Shown one piece after another: positions 52,397 to 62,323 of a stretch of DNA of 64,000 nucleotides. The stretch is from Eudoraea sp. Lineage in GTDB: Bacteria > Bacteroidota > Bacteroidia > Flavobacteriales > Flavobacteriaceae. Every line of letters starts with the position of its first letter. The first letter of the stretch is position 1. The stretch is from NCBI GenBank assembly GCA_024639765.1, contig JAHEHU010000003.1, positions 1-64,000 on the forward strand, read 5' to 3'. The notes beneath the pieces were generated by a model that did not search any database, was not told the DNA's origin, and worked only from the letters and a program-made list of their open reading frames with translations. The position numbers were made by a program, and so were the translations under genes.

Positions 52397-53617
52397 TTAT
52401 TGATTCGTTAGATAATTGATTACTGCCATTTGAGAATAATAGTTTGTAACTGACTCAATCTGGTTTATTTGAAACTTTAGCTGTAGTTCCTGAATATCCA
52501 GTACATCGTTAAAATCGATAGTGCCCGTTTCATAATTTTTTAGCAGGATTTCCTCTGCATCGTTGGCCTGTAGCAAATTTTTAATTTGCGTATTGTATAT
52601 AATTCGAGCAGCTTCTTTATCATTTATGGCCGTATTCAAAACCGTTTCCAACAGATTTCTACGATTGGTCTTATTAGCATTGATTTCCTCTTGTCGTAGT
52701 TCGTTCTGAACCGAACGGGACTTAAAACTATTGTTAAAAATGGGGATGGAAAGCGAGAGCATAGGCATCAGAATATCCTTCCCGTTATCGCTGAAATCCA
52801 TTCCCACCCTTTCCGCCACAGGGATGTAGTCCAGTCCAAAACCAAGATTCGGATTGGCCTCTTTCTGGTTCAGAACTTCCATTTGGGCCACGGATTCGTA
52901 AAGTCTATCGTATTTTTCCAGTTCGGGATGCAAATCAAATTCTGCTATTGGTTTTGCAAAATTTTCATTGATACCCATGCTATCGACCACAGCTATTCTG
53001 ACGTCTTCATCACGGTTTAAAAGGTTATTGAAAACGTTACTTTCCGATAGCAGTACCTGCATCAAAACTTCCTTTTGAGCCTGTAATTCGTTTTGACGAA
53101 TTTGCAACCGCAGCACATCCACGGCAGAGGTATTGCCCACTTCTACCGAGGTTAGGGCCAACCGTTCGTAGGTTTTCAGGAGCTGAATATTCTCTTCCAA
53201 AACTTCCTGCTTTTTGGTAACGGCATACAGCTTGTAATAAGATTGCGATACTGACAACCGTAGTTTCCGTTTGGTAATCGCAATGTCCAAATAATCGACA
53301 TCGGCCAGGGAGCTGGCATAATTTTCCCTTGCGGTTATCGTACCGAACCAGGGTAACATTTGTTTTACGGAAAACCGCGCCTTTTGTGCTCCCGTACGTG
53401 TTTCGGGTTCGCTGACAAAAACACCCGCACTTATTTCCGTATTGGGCAGGGCATCGGCTTCATCTACTTTCTCCTTTGCGATGTTGTACTTGATTTCAAA
53501 AGCCTGCAGCTCTGGATTGTTAGCTTCGGCTTCTTCTATATAAGATTGCAAGGTCTGGGCTTGTACAAAGCCTACCGCCAACAGTCCTATTATTATGCTA
53601 CCAATTTTCTTCATCAC
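52397..53617 (-). CDS. TolC-family outer-membrane efflux protein (CusC-like)
   Basis: The 406-residue product has a signal peptide (ending VQAQ, residue 21) followed by two long coiled-coil repeats of the TolC fold. It is the outer-membrane exit channel for the CusBA pump. The gene overlaps that of the pump CusA by 4 bases (53614-53617) and lies 75 bp from the DUF3347 gene. The sequence is somewhat short for the family but has both repeats. Confidence 0.9.
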   Translation of the reverse strand: MMKKIGSIIIGLLAVGFVQAQTLQSYIEEAEANNPELQAFEIKYNIAKEKVDEADALPNTEISAGVFVSEPETRTGAQKARFSVKQMLPWFGTITARENYASSLADVDYLDIAITKRKLRLSVSQSYYKLYAVTKKQEVLEENIQLLKTYERLALTSVEVGNTSAVDVLRLQIRQNELQAQKEVLMQVLLSESNVFNNLLNRDEDVRIAVVDSMGINENFAKPIAEFDLHPELEKYDRLYESVAQMEVLNQKEANPNLGFGLDYIPVAERVGMDFSDNGKDILMPMLSLSIPIFNNSFKSRSVQNELRQEEINANKTNRRNLLETVLNTAINDKEAARIIYNTQIKNLLQANDAEEILLKNYETGTIDFNDVLDIQELQLKFQINQIESVTNYYSQMAVINYLTNQ

Positions 53618-56600
53618 TTTTCTCTTTTAAGTTGCCATTCGTTTTTCCAACTGTACAGTACCGGAACCACTAACAAGGTAATCAAGGCTATAAACATTCC
53701 CCCAAAGCTCGGTATTGCCATCGGAATCATAATGTCACTTCCGCGCCCTGTGGAGGTCAGTATTGGCAATAACGCCAATAGGGTCGTTGCCGTGGTCATC
53801 AGACAAGGACGAATTCGTTTTTCTCCGGCTTCAACGACCGATGCCCTAATTGTTTCCAAGCTTTTAGGTTTGTTCCTATCAAAGGTCTGGGTCAGGTAAG
53901 TGGCCATGACCACCCCATCATCCGTGGCGATACCGAAAAGGGCAATAAAACCGATCCATACGGCCACACTCAGATTGATAGGATGCATCTGGAACAAATC
54001 CCTTAGGTTTTCCCCGAAGAAGTTGAAATTCAGAAACCAATCCTGCCCATAGAACCATATCATCAAAAAGCCTCCGGCAAAAGCCACGGCGATTCCCGTA
54101 AATACCATAAGGGATGTAGAAACCGAACGGAATTGGAAATACAGAATCAGGAAAATGATCAGTAACGCCAAAGGAACAACTACGGAAAGTGTTTTTTCTG
54201 CCCTGAGTTGGTTTTCGTAGGTACCCGTAAATTTATAGCTAATGCCTTTTGGAACCATCAGCTCCCCGCTATCGATTTTTTGTTGGATAATGGCTTGGGC
54301 ATTTTCCACCACATTGACTTCGGCATAGCCGTCCAGCTTGTCAAAAAGCACATAGCCCACCAAAAAGGTGTCCTCGCTTTTTATGACCTGTGGCCCCTTC
54401 TCATACCGGATATTGACCACTTCGCTCAAAGGAACAGGACTACCTTTGGCAACAGGAACATAAATGTTCTTGATGTCTGTTGGGTTCTCCCGAAGTTCTC
54501 TCGGATATCGTACCCTAACGCCGTAACGCTCCCTTCCTTCAACCGTTTGTGTCAGGGTCATACCGCCTACGGCGACTTCCAATACACGCTGCACATCCTC
54601 GATGAGAATGCCATATCTCGCCAAAGCTTCCCTATCAATATCAATGAGAAGATAGGGCTTACCTACTATCCTATCGGCAAACACCGCTTCGTCCTTGACA
54701 CCTTCGGCCTCTTTAAGAATATTTTCCAATTGAAGCCCAAAGGCTTCAATTTGTAGCAAATCCTGTCCTTTGACCTTGATGCCCATAGGGGCGCGCATTC
54801 CCGTTTGCAACATCACCAATCGGGTTTCTATGGGTTGCAGTTTGGGCGCTGATGTTACTCCCGGTAATCGTGTTACTCTTACGATTTCGTTCCAAATATC
54901 GTCCGGGGATTTAATCTCGGGCCGCCAAGTGCGAAAGTATTCTCCGGTTCCATCGGGAATCAGATTTTCATACGTTACTTCGGTAAAATCTTCAATTGCA
55001 CTATCTCCATGTTCAGAACTGTTATCATCGAACACCGTATTAGGGTTCAAGACCAAGTTGCCATCCTTTAGTATAAACAGGCCATCTTCATTGACCTTAA
55101 AACGCTGGCGTTCGCCTTCTTCGTTTCGCATGTATTCCGATTTGTACTGAATGATATTTTCGTACATGGAAACGGGAGCGGGATCCAATGCAGACTCTGT
55201 CCGGCCTGCCTTGCCAACTACAGTTTTTATTTCGGGAATACTGGCCACGGCCATATCTAACTGCTGCAATACCCTTTTATTTTCCTCAACACCTGCATGA
55301 GGAAGAGAAGTCGGCATCAAAAGGAAGGAACCTTCATTTAGCGCGGGCATAAATTCCTTACCTGTATTCTGCATGATCAGCACCCCAAAAACGACAATGG
55401 CCGTAGGAATGGATAGGAATGCCAATTTGTTATCTAATGCCCAGCGCAATATCTGGGTGTAGTATTTTCTAAAGAGCGTGAATACCCCTAACAACCCAAA
55501 ACATATCAACCCAACAAAAATCAGGTTTGTAAAAATACTCCTGTCAAAGCCCAAGGGTCGCCAATAGGTTGCCAGAATGAATACGATTGCCGTAACGGAA
55601 ATAATAATATTTAAAAGGTTTGCCTGTTTATCCGTAAGGGAAAATCCGTTGAACAAGCGTCCTGCCAATTCAGCATTTTTTAAGGGACGTATCGTTCCAA
55701 ATGCCATTAAGACCAGTCCCAACCAATAGCCATAGACTACTGCAATAAGTCCCGTAATGATGAGTAATACGCTGAATATGTAGCCCATGATACTCTTGCT
55801 CCGTTTTTTCCGAAAGAGGAACGCTGCAAAAGGTGGTATCAGAAACAGGGCAACTATAATTGATGCCGTCAATGCAAAGGTCTTGGTAAACGCTAAGGGT
55901 CTAAACAATTTTCCTTCGGCACCAATCATCGTAAACACAGGAATAAAACTGACAATAGTGGTCATTACGGCAGTCAAAATAGCGCCGGATACTTCTGCGG
56001 AAGCATTATACACAACTGTATTAATGGGGAGTTTATCGCCGTCTTCGTCGAGATGCCGAATGATGTTCTCGGATAGAATGACCCCAACATCGACCATGGT
56101 TCCGATGGCGATGGCAATACCCGAAAGAGCCACAATATTTGCGTCAACCCCAAAAAGTTTCATAGCAATAAAGACCATTAAAACGGCAACGGGCAACAAT
56201 CCCGAAATCAATACAGAAGCCCGAAGATTGAAAACCATAATGACTATGACCAGAATAGTAATCAATATTTCCAAGGTCAATGCCTCGTTGAGTGTTCCCA
56301 AGGTTTCCTGGATAAGTTCGGTTCGATCGTAAAAGGGTACGATTGTCAGTTGCGAGGTTGTTCCATTGCTCAGTACCTTGGATGGGAGTCCTGAACTCAG
56401 TTCATTGATTTTGTCTTTTACATTGTTGATGACCTCCAAAGGATTTGCCCCATATCTGGCTACAACAACGCCGCCTACGACTTCAGCCCCTTCCTTATCG
56501 AGTATTCCACGGCGGACTGCGGGGCCCAGGGACACATTGGCAATATCCTTTACACGAATGGAGGTATAATCTTCCGAGGTTACGACGGCGTTTTTAATGT

Positions 56601-57378
56601 CCTCCAAAGATTTCACATAGCCCAATCCACGAATCAAATACTCCGCCTGATTCATTTCCAGGGTCTGAGCACCAATATCCCTATTACTCTGTTTGACCGC
56701 ATTGACCACCTGATGAAGCCCGATATTATATTGCTTCATCAGCTCAGGATCCACGTCTATCTGATACTCCTGAACAAAGCCCCCTATGGAGGCCACCTCG
56801 GAAACACCACTTGCTGCAGAGAGGGCATATTTTACATAGTAGTCCTGAATGCTGCGCAGTTCCTGAAGATCCCAACCTCCTGTTACATTTCCATTCTCAT
56901 CCCTGCCCTCTAAGGTGTACCAGAATATTTGCCCTAGTGCTGTGGCATCCGGACCCAAAGCGGGATTAACGCCTTCTGGCAAAAGATTGCTCGGTAAAGA
57001 GTTCAATTTTTCAAGGATGCGACTGCGACTCCAATAGAATTCTATATCCTCCTCAAAAATGATATAGATACTCGAAAACCCAAACATCGAGGAACTTCGT
57101 ATCGTCCTTACTCCCGGGATGCCCAAAAGGGATGTGGTCAACGGATAAGAAATTTGGTCTTCTATATCCTGTGGAGATCTTCCGGGCCATTTTGTAAATA
57201 CAATTTGTTGGTTCTCGCCAATATCCGGAATCGCATCAACTGCAACAGGATCACTTGGCAGAAAACCGGTGTTCCAATTGAACGGAGCATTTATTATGCC
57301 CCAACCAATACACAACACTAAAATTAGGACCGCTATTAATTTGTTCTCTATTAGGAATTTAATGCTTCTGTTTAGCAT
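53614..57378 (-). CDS. cusA: Heavy-metal efflux RND transporter (CusA/CzcA family)
   Basis: The 1254-residue product drives metal export with the proton gradient. Two halves each carry a set of spans and a large periplasmic loop. Marks include PDIGENQQIVFTKWPGRSPQDIEDQISYPL, GTMVDVGVILSENIIRH, and TATTLLALLPILTSTGRGSDIM in the C-terminal half. It is larger than E. coli CusA (about 1050) through a longer periplasmic loop between residues 590 and 800. Context with CopA and CusB favours Cu(I)/Ag(I). It is the first gene of the efflux operon. Confidence 0.95.
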   Translation of the reverse strand: MLNRSIKFLIENKLIAVLILVLCIGWGIINAPFNWNTGFLPSDPVAVDAIPDIGENQQIVFTKWPGRSPQDIEDQISYPLTTSLLGIPGVRTIRSSSMFGFSSIYIIFEEDIEFYWSRSRILEKLNSLPSNLLPEGVNPALGPDATALGQIFWYTLEGRDENGNVTGGWDLQELRSIQDYYVKYALSAASGVSEVASIGGFVQEYQIDVDPELMKQYNIGLHQVVNAVKQSNRDIGAQTLEMNQAEYLIRGLGYVKSLEDIKNAVVTSEDYTSIRVKDIANVSLGPAVRRGILDKEGAEVVGGVVVARYGANPLEVINNVKDKINELSSGLPSKVLSNGTTSQLTIVPFYDRTELIQETLGTLNEALTLEILITILVIVIMVFNLRASVLISGLLPVAVLMVFIAMKLFGVDANIVALSGIAIAIGTMVDVGVILSENIIRHLDEDGDKLPINTVVYNASAEVSGAILTAVMTTIVSFIPVFTMIGAEGKLFRPLAFTKTFALTASIIVALFLIPPFAAFLFRKKRSKSIMGYIFSVLLIITGLIAVVYGYWLGLVLMAFGTIRPLKNAELAGRLFNGFSLTDKQANLLNIIISVTAIVFILATYWRPLGFDRSIFTNLIFVGLICFGLLGVFTLFRKYYTQILRWALDNKLAFLSIPTAIVVFGVLIMQNTGKEFMPALNEGSFLLMPTSLPHAGVEENKRVLQQLDMAVASIPEIKTVVGKAGRTESALDPAPVSMYENIIQYKSEYMRNEEGERQRFKVNEDGLFILKDGNLVLNPNTVFDDNSSEHGDSAIEDFTEVTYENLIPDGTGEYFRTWRPEIKSPDDIWNEIVRVTRLPGVTSAPKLQPIETRLVMLQTGMRAPMGIKVKGQDLLQIEAFGLQLENILKEAEGVKDEAVFADRIVGKPYLLIDIDREALARYGILIEDVQRVLEVAVGGMTLTQTVEGRERYGVRVRYPRELRENPTDIKNIYVPVAKGSPVPLSEVVNIRYEKGPQVIKSEDTFLVGYVLFDKLDGYAEVNVVENAQAIIQQKIDSGELMVPKGISYKFTGTYENQLRAEKTLSVVVPLALLIIFLILYFQFRSVSTSLMVFTGIAVAFAGGFLMIWFYGQDWFLNFNFFGENLRDLFQMHPINLSVAVWIGFIALFGIATDDGVVMATYLTQTFDRNKPKSLETIRASVVEAGEKRIRPCLMTTATTLLALLPILTSTGRGSDIMIPMAIPSFGGMFIALITLLVVPVLYSWKNEWQLKREK

Positions 57379-57437
57379 ACTTATTGATCATTAAACATTA
57401 GAAATTGAATACTTCAAAACACTATAAAGTGCTTAAG

Positions 57438-57461
57438 CCCGGTCTGGCGTATACCAGCGGG
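57438..57461. other. Hairpin between the HYC_CC_PP and CusA genes
   Basis: CCCG, a GT bulge, CTGG and their complement close a 6-base loop. There is no T-run on the leftward strand, so it is probably not a terminator. It may adjust expression between the two genes. Confidence 0.3.
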
Positions 57462-57484
57462 TTTTCAATTCAAAAATTTTATAA

Positions 57485-57898
57485 TCAAATAAGGAAAGTC
57501 TGATCCAGGATCTGTACATCCCGTATGAGAGGAGGTGGAGAATATTCTTTAAACGGGATAAATTCTTCCTTCTCTTCCTGAAATAAATGAAGATATGTAT
57601 ACGTAAATGAAAGTAAGAATGATTGTTGCTCTAGCGAAAAGGTGTCTGTAAAAAATTGTAACTCATCTTGTCCATAAACAACCATTTCCAATTCTGTGCA
57701 GCATTGCATCTCCAAATCGTCATTAACCATTTCCATAGAAGAATCCATCTCCATGCCACAAGACTCAGCTTTTTGAAATAGTTTAAAATCAACCAGGGTA
57801 TCACCACAAAAATGCATGTCCATGGAAAAGGACAAGGTAGAGAACAGTACCAGAGAAGCCATTAGAATGGCGCCTATTTTATTTACATTTTCGCTCAT
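57485..57898 (-). CDS. HYC_CC_PP-type copper-linked small secreted protein
   Basis: The 137-residue product has an N-terminal hydrophobic segment (about 9-27). The family marks are in order: MDMHFCGD (H-x-C), SCGMEMDSSMEM, QCC, and a C-terminal SPPPL. It has many Met and Cys residues that suit copper binding in the periplasm. Known members lie beside metal-efflux genes in Bacteroidota, as here. It begins the leftward copper block, 106 bp before cusA. Confidence 0.88.
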   Translation of the reverse strand: MSENVNKIGAILMASLVLFSTLSFSMDMHFCGDTLVDFKLFQKAESCGMEMDSSMEMVNDDLEMQCCTELEMVVYGQDELQFFTDTFSLEQQSFLLSFTYTYLHLFQEEKEEFIPFKEYSPPPLIRDVQILDQTFLI

Positions 57899-57950
57899 CT
57901 CCTTACAAAACTACAAAATTAAAGTATTTATTGCCCCACTTAACAAAAGA

Positions 57951-57962
57951 TTGGGCGCCCAA
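57951..57962. promoter_or_regulatory. 12-bp perfect palindrome between copper block and rimK
   Basis: TTGGGCGCCCAA is self-complementary. About 9 bp further on a near-palindrome TTAACCAGCTGATTAA lies. The site is 53 bp upstream of the HYC_CC_PP gene and about 100 bp upstream of rimK, so it could control either. No copper regulator (CsoR, CueR, CopY type) gene is in the window. Confidence 0.4.
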
Positions 57963-58059
57963 CTATTTTATTAACCAGCTGATTAACAAATAGAATATTC
58001 AAAATTAAGAGTATAATTATTTCCTATCTTGCTGCGCTAAATAAAATTAAAGATCAAAA

Positions 58060-58938
58060 ATGAAATTTGTAATACTTTCTCAGAATTCAAACCTATACTC
58101 CACGAAGAGACTGGTAGAAGCAGGCACCAAAAAAGGACATGAAATGGTGGTCATTGACCACAGTAAATGTGACCTGGTCATAGAAAAGAAAAAACCCGGT
58201 CTTATCTACAAAGGCAAAGAAGTTACCGGGGTCCATGGGGTTATTCCGCGTATAGGTGCGTCCATAACCTTTTATGGTACAGCAGTCGTAAGACAATTTG
58301 AAATGATGAAAATATTTACAGCGGTAGAATCTCAGGCCCTGGTTCGGTCCAGGGATAAACTAAGGAGTCTTCAAATTCTATCCCGTGCTGGTCTGGGATT
58401 GCCAAAGACCGTTTTCAGCAATTATTCCAAAGACGTAGGAAACATCATAGACAAGGCTGGAGGAGCTCCTGTGGTGATAAAACTTTTGGAAGGAACCCAG
58501 GGTCTTGGTGTTGTCCTTGCAGACAACAGGAACTCAGCAGAATCTATCTTAGAGGCGTTTAACGGCTTGCAGGCGCGTGTTATTGTTCAGGAGTTCATAA
58601 AAGAGGCCAAAGGTGCTGATATCCGCGCCTTTGTGGTAGACGGGCAAGTTGTAGGGGCCATGAAAAGACAAGGGAAAGAAGGAGAGTTTAGGAGTAATCT
58701 ACACAGGGGTGGCTCGGCAAATATCATTGAATTATCTGACGAGGAAGAAAATGCAGCTATTAAAGCCGCGAGGGTCATGGGACTTGGTGTGGCCGGGGTA
58801 GATCTGCTGCAATCTTCCCGCGGACCATTAATTCTGGAAGTGAATTCATCCCCCGGACTTGAGGGTATTGAAGCAGCCACAGGAAAAGATATTGCCGCAA
58901 AAATTATAAAGTACGTAGAAAGGCATGCCGAGGAGTAA
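58060..58938 (+). CDS. rimK: RimK-like ATP-grasp ligase (ribosomal protein S6 glutamate ligase)
   Basis: The 292-residue product adds Glu residues to a protein C-terminus, typically ribosomal S6, using ATP. It shows the N-terminal pre-ATP-grasp domain, [33 protein letters not shown]-like metal loop, [11 protein letters not shown] and [14 protein letters not shown]. Length matches the family. It overlaps the next gene by 14 bases, so the two are coupled. Confidence 0.93.
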   Translation: MKFVILSQNSNLYSTKRLVEAGTKKGHEMVVIDHSKCDLVIEKKKPGLIYKGKEVTGVHGVIPRIGASITFYGTAVVRQFEMMKIFTAVESQALVRSRDKLRSLQILSRAGLGLPKTVFSNYSKDVGNIIDKAGGAPVVIKLLEGTQGLGVVLADNRNSAESILEAFNGLQARVIVQEFIKEAKGADIRAFVVDGQVVGAMKRQGKEGEFRSNLHRGGSANIIELSDEEENAAIKAARVMGLGVAGVDLLQSSRGPLILEVNSSPGLEGIEAATGKDIAAKIIKYVERHAEE

Positions 58939-59890
58939 AATAGATTTATTAGGGCAGTCCATCGCCAGGGGTAAAGGCTACCAACTTAATCTGGATATTG
59001 CCAAATTGCATACCAGGACAAGGATTCAGGTACCTATCATTGTGGAACGCGGTAAGAAGGACGGCCCTGTTTTACTTATAACCGGTGGGATACACGGCAA
59101 CGAGATCAATGGGATCGAAATTGTCCGCCAGCTGATCGCAAAAAAATTCAATGTCCCGGAAAGAGGCACCATTATCTGCATTCCTGTGGTCAATGTCTTT
59201 GGTTTCCTTAATCAGGAGCGTGAATTTCCAGATGGCAGGGATTTAAATCGGGTTTTTCCGGGGAGTCCGAGGGGATCTTTGGCAAGCAGGTTTGCGTATC
59301 ATATCATTAAAGAAATAGCCCCTGTGGTAGATTATTGTATCGACTTTCACACCGGAGGGGACAGCCGTTTTAACGTACCTCAGATTCGCATCAATCAGGA
59401 AGACTCCGAAAGTTTGATGCTTGCTAAAGTATTCCATGCTCCCTTTATCATTGGATCTGCCAGGCGCGATAAATCGTTCAGGGAAGCCATGCATAAGTTG
59501 AAGAAAAAGATCCTACTCTTTGAAGGGGGGAAATCTAATCATTTGGATACCGGGGTAACCCATTCAGGGCTTAGTGGTGCAATGAGGATCATTCAAAAAT
59601 TAGATATGCGCAATTTTGAAGTGGAGTTGGCCCGTTTCGAAACAGCCACAGATGAAGCTGTACTTATTAACGACTCTAAATGGATCAGGGCTAATTACTC
59701 GGGGATGTTCCATCCAAAACCTATACTAGGTAAAAAAGTAAAAAAGGGATCAGTGATTGGAAGTATTTCGGATCCTTTTGGATATTTCGAGCGCAATATC
59801 AAGGCTTCTCATACAGGTTATGTTATTTGCATCAATGAATCGCCCATTGTAAACCAGGGAGATGCCGTTTTTCATATTTCGCGTGATTGA
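58925..59890 (+). CDS. Succinylglutamate desuccinylase/aspartoacylase-family protein
   Basis: The 321-residue product is an M14-like zinc enzyme. The zinc site is visible as [14 protein letters not shown] (His and Glu) and [11 protein letters not shown] (His), with the conserved RDLNRVFPG arginine site. The C-terminal part is the barrel-like AstE/AspA tail. The overlap with rimK suggests that it removes or modifies the ligase's product, but its substrate is not established. It lies close to a leftward transporter gene. Confidence 0.9.
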   Translation: MPRSKIDLLGQSIARGKGYQLNLDIAKLHTRTRIQVPIIVERGKKDGPVLLITGGIHGNEINGIEIVRQLIAKKFNVPERGTIICIPVVNVFGFLNQEREFPDGRDLNRVFPGSPRGSLASRFAYHIIKEIAPVVDYCIDFHTGGDSRFNVPQIRINQEDSESLMLAKVFHAPFIIGSARRDKSFREAMHKLKKKILLFEGGKSNHLDTGVTHSGLSGAMRIIQKLDMRNFEVELARFETATDEAVLINDSKWIRANYSGMFHPKPILGKKVKKGSVIGSISDPFGYFERNIKASHTGYVICINESPIVNQGDAVFHISRD

Positions 59891-59916
59891 ATTGCTTCTT
59901 CAGAATGACATCCGTC

Positions 59917-62151
59917 TTATGTAATATACTTGGAAGTAAAGGTGTTAACGAACAAGATGTTGCCTACTTGATCATAGCCTAAGAATGTCTCTAAATTGTT
60001 CTCCGTTTTTATATTTCCTTCATGAAAACCGATCAGCGTTAGATCTGCATCAATAGAGTATTCATTGATCAGACTTTTGCGGTCCAGGTCCTCTTCTGCC
60101 TCTATCACCCGTATATTCTTTGCTGAAATAGGCAGGCGACCACTAGAGGTGAGTTGAATTAACTGTAATTGTTCCTTGGCCAAATGCTCTTTAGGAAACG
60201 TAGCGAAAATCTTGATCTCTCCGTTTTTCCAGTCAGAATGGCCCAGGATAATGTATGACAACAGTATCATAAGGCTGGCATTTTCATAATCCTCTTTGCG
60301 TATCCATATATGGATATCCTTATGGTATCCAAAGCCGCGGTCCGAACTTTCTAAAATACAAAGGTCATAATTGGCCGTTTTTAAAACACTGTAATTATCC
60401 ACTACATGTGATAACCATTCCTTCTCCCCTTTCTTATACTCAAAAAGCATCATGTTGTTTGGCTTACCTGATATACCCGGTTGTTGAATGGCCTGGATGA
60501 TAGCAGCCGTATTAGAGGGCGAAATGATCGTCTCCAGGAAAATATTGGATTTACTGGTGGAGGCGATTTTAATGAGCTTTTGCAGCTTGGCCTCTGCCGA
60601 AGCTTTGGAAGCTTTAGAAAAATATGCTTTCTCAAAATGAATATAAGTTCCAAATCCATAGCGATGCGAGATCCATTTCATAAGATCCAAGGCACTATAG
60701 CGTTCAAAAGTATCTTTAGACAAGCATAAAACAGCCGGTCTCCAGTCTTCTTCGGTTTTGGCTTTATCTGCTTTTTGGAGGAATACCTGCATTGTTCTGC
60801 TGAATTGATAGATAACACCCTGAAAAATACTCGCCATTCCCTTTTTAGTATCGCTCCTGGAAGAAATAAAAAAATACAGGCCTATCATGATAAAGATCGC
60901 AGCAATGGCATAAGGCGTATTGATCTTAAACATAAGGTAAATACACATGATGGCACCAAGGAGTGACAGATACCATTTTGACTTAAAGGACGGACGGTAC
61001 GCCGGGTCTGCCGCAAAATGTTGCAGAAATGAAATCAGACAAAGGGATCCATAGGTAACCATGAAAAACATGGATATGATCTCAGCTACAGCATTCACAT
61101 CACCCATCAAGACAAAGACCAGGGCAATTATACTGGTCAATATGGTGGCATTTCGGGGTTCATTATTCCTTTTCGTGCCCTTGGAAACCCAGAAATTGAC
61201 AAATCGGTTGGGAAAGACCTTATCTCCGCCAATAGCCTGAAGTGTTCGCGGAGCCACCATAAAAGACCCCAGCGCAGAGGAAATGGTTGCTGCAGCCAAG
61301 CCTATGGGGATAATAGGACCCCAAAGGGCTATTCTACTCATCACTAACTGGTCATTTAGAAGATCATCTGGCGCAGCTGAACTGGCTAGTTTATAGGCAA
61401 TAAAAACATATATGATTATCCCTACAACTGTCGCGGTGAGCGTGCCATATGGAATCGCTTTTTTGGGATCGCGAAGATCTCCTGAAAGTCCAACACCCGC
61501 CGTCATCCCCGTAAAGGCCGGGAAAATAATGGCAAAAACATAAAAGAAACTATAGCCCGAATCTGTACCTTTAAGTAATTGAGAACTGTCAAATACCTCT
61601 TCGTACGGAGTATGTCCTAAAAAGAACAATATCAGTGAAATAGCCAGGATGGTAACAACGACATACAAGGCTTTCATCCCTAAGGTTGCCCCTCTGCTTA
61701 CCATTAACCAAATTAGGGCCAGCAAGGCCGGTACGCTAAATAAACGGTTGTCATAAAGAATGTATCCAAATTCACTTTGTATCCAGGGTTTTATAGCATC
61801 AAAGGCCTCTGCAAATGCAATGACATAGAAGGCCACACTGATGGCCTGGGAAAGATATAGAGCGATCCCGATAGCCGCCCCAATGTTCACGCCAAAAGAT
61901 CGTGAAATGATGAAATATTCCCCTCCTCCCTCTACTTTCTGGTTGGTAGCAATTTCGGCCAGGGCCATGGCTGTAGGGATGGTAACCATATGCCCGATTA
62001 TTATTATAAAAAGAGTTCCCACAAAACCAACAGATCCTACCGCGAAACCAAAACGCAGGAACATAACGGCACCAAGTATAGTAGAAATTGCCGTTAGGAA
62101 AACCGGCAAGGTGCCAAAATTTGCTTTACTGGAGGAAAGTGATTTTTCCAT
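59917..62151 (-). CDS. Cation-chloride-cotransporter-like APC permease (SLC12 type)
   Basis: The 744-residue product has about 12 membrane spans in residues 12-450. It starts FGTLPVFLTAISTILGAVMFLRFGFAVG, a pattern typical of Na-K-Cl/K-Cl cotransporter relatives. A long cytoplasmic region (about 455-744) without membrane spans follows and contains a USP-like fold. Eukaryotic SLC12 proteins couple cation and chloride uptake; bacterial substrates are uncertain, and amino-acid transport is an alternative. Confidence 0.87.
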   Translation of the reverse strand: MEKSLSSSKANFGTLPVFLTAISTILGAVMFLRFGFAVGSVGFVGTLFIIIIGHMVTIPTAMALAEIATNQKVEGGGEYFIISRSFGVNIGAAIGIALYLSQAISVAFYVIAFAEAFDAIKPWIQSEFGYILYDNRLFSVPALLALIWLMVSRGATLGMKALYVVVTILAISLILFFLGHTPYEEVFDSSQLLKGTDSGYSFFYVFAIIFPAFTGMTAGVGLSGDLRDPKKAIPYGTLTATVVGIIIYVFIAYKLASSAAPDDLLNDQLVMSRIALWGPIIPIGLAAATISSALGSFMVAPRTLQAIGGDKVFPNRFVNFWVSKGTKRNNEPRNATILTSIIALVFVLMGDVNAVAEIISMFFMVTYGSLCLISFLQHFAADPAYRPSFKSKWYLSLLGAIMCIYLMFKINTPYAIAAIFIMIGLYFFISSRSDTKKGMASIFQGVIYQFSRTMQVFLQKADKAKTEEDWRPAVLCLSKDTFERYSALDLMKWISHRYGFGTYIHFEKAYFSKASKASAEAKLQKLIKIASTSKSNIFLETIISPSNTAAIIQAIQQPGISGKPNNMMLFEYKKGEKEWLSHVVDNYSVLKTANYDLCILESSDRGFGYHKDIHIWIRKEDYENASLMILLSYIILGHSDWKNGEIKIFATFPKEHLAKEQLQLIQLTSSGRLPISAKNIRVIEAEEDLDRKSLINEYSIDADLTLIGFHEGNIKTENNLETFLGYDQVGNILFVNTFTSKYIT

Positions 62152-62323
62152 AACAAATGCGATGAAGAACTACTCAATATTACAATTTTATTCGTAGTAA
62201 AATCAGAGGGGTGCAGATTTATTTTACGCTCCAATTATACTTTAAGGGATTGTCTTATTTTAAGTAGGACCACTCCCTGTTCAGGTAATTCAAGTTAAGA
62301 AACAACTTTTTAGATGTTAATTA

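Noticed and set aside
53360-53899. 179-codon plus-strand ORF
   Set aside because: Spans the overlap of the TolC and CusA genes on the opposite strand; no family signature.
54208-54756. 182-codon plus-strand ORF
   Set aside because: Also antisense to the CusA-type gene, with no recognisable domain.
55787-56332. 181-codon plus-strand ORF
   Set aside because: It lies antisense inside the CusA-type transporter gene, whose translation shows clear RND motifs throughout. The plus-strand product has a biased Thr/Ile/Met content typical of antisense frames.
46829-57898. Copper block as a recently acquired island
   Set aside because: Such blocks are often mobile, but I see no integrase, att-site repeat or tRNA end, and base content judged by eye on a few lines varied within the block as much as outside it.
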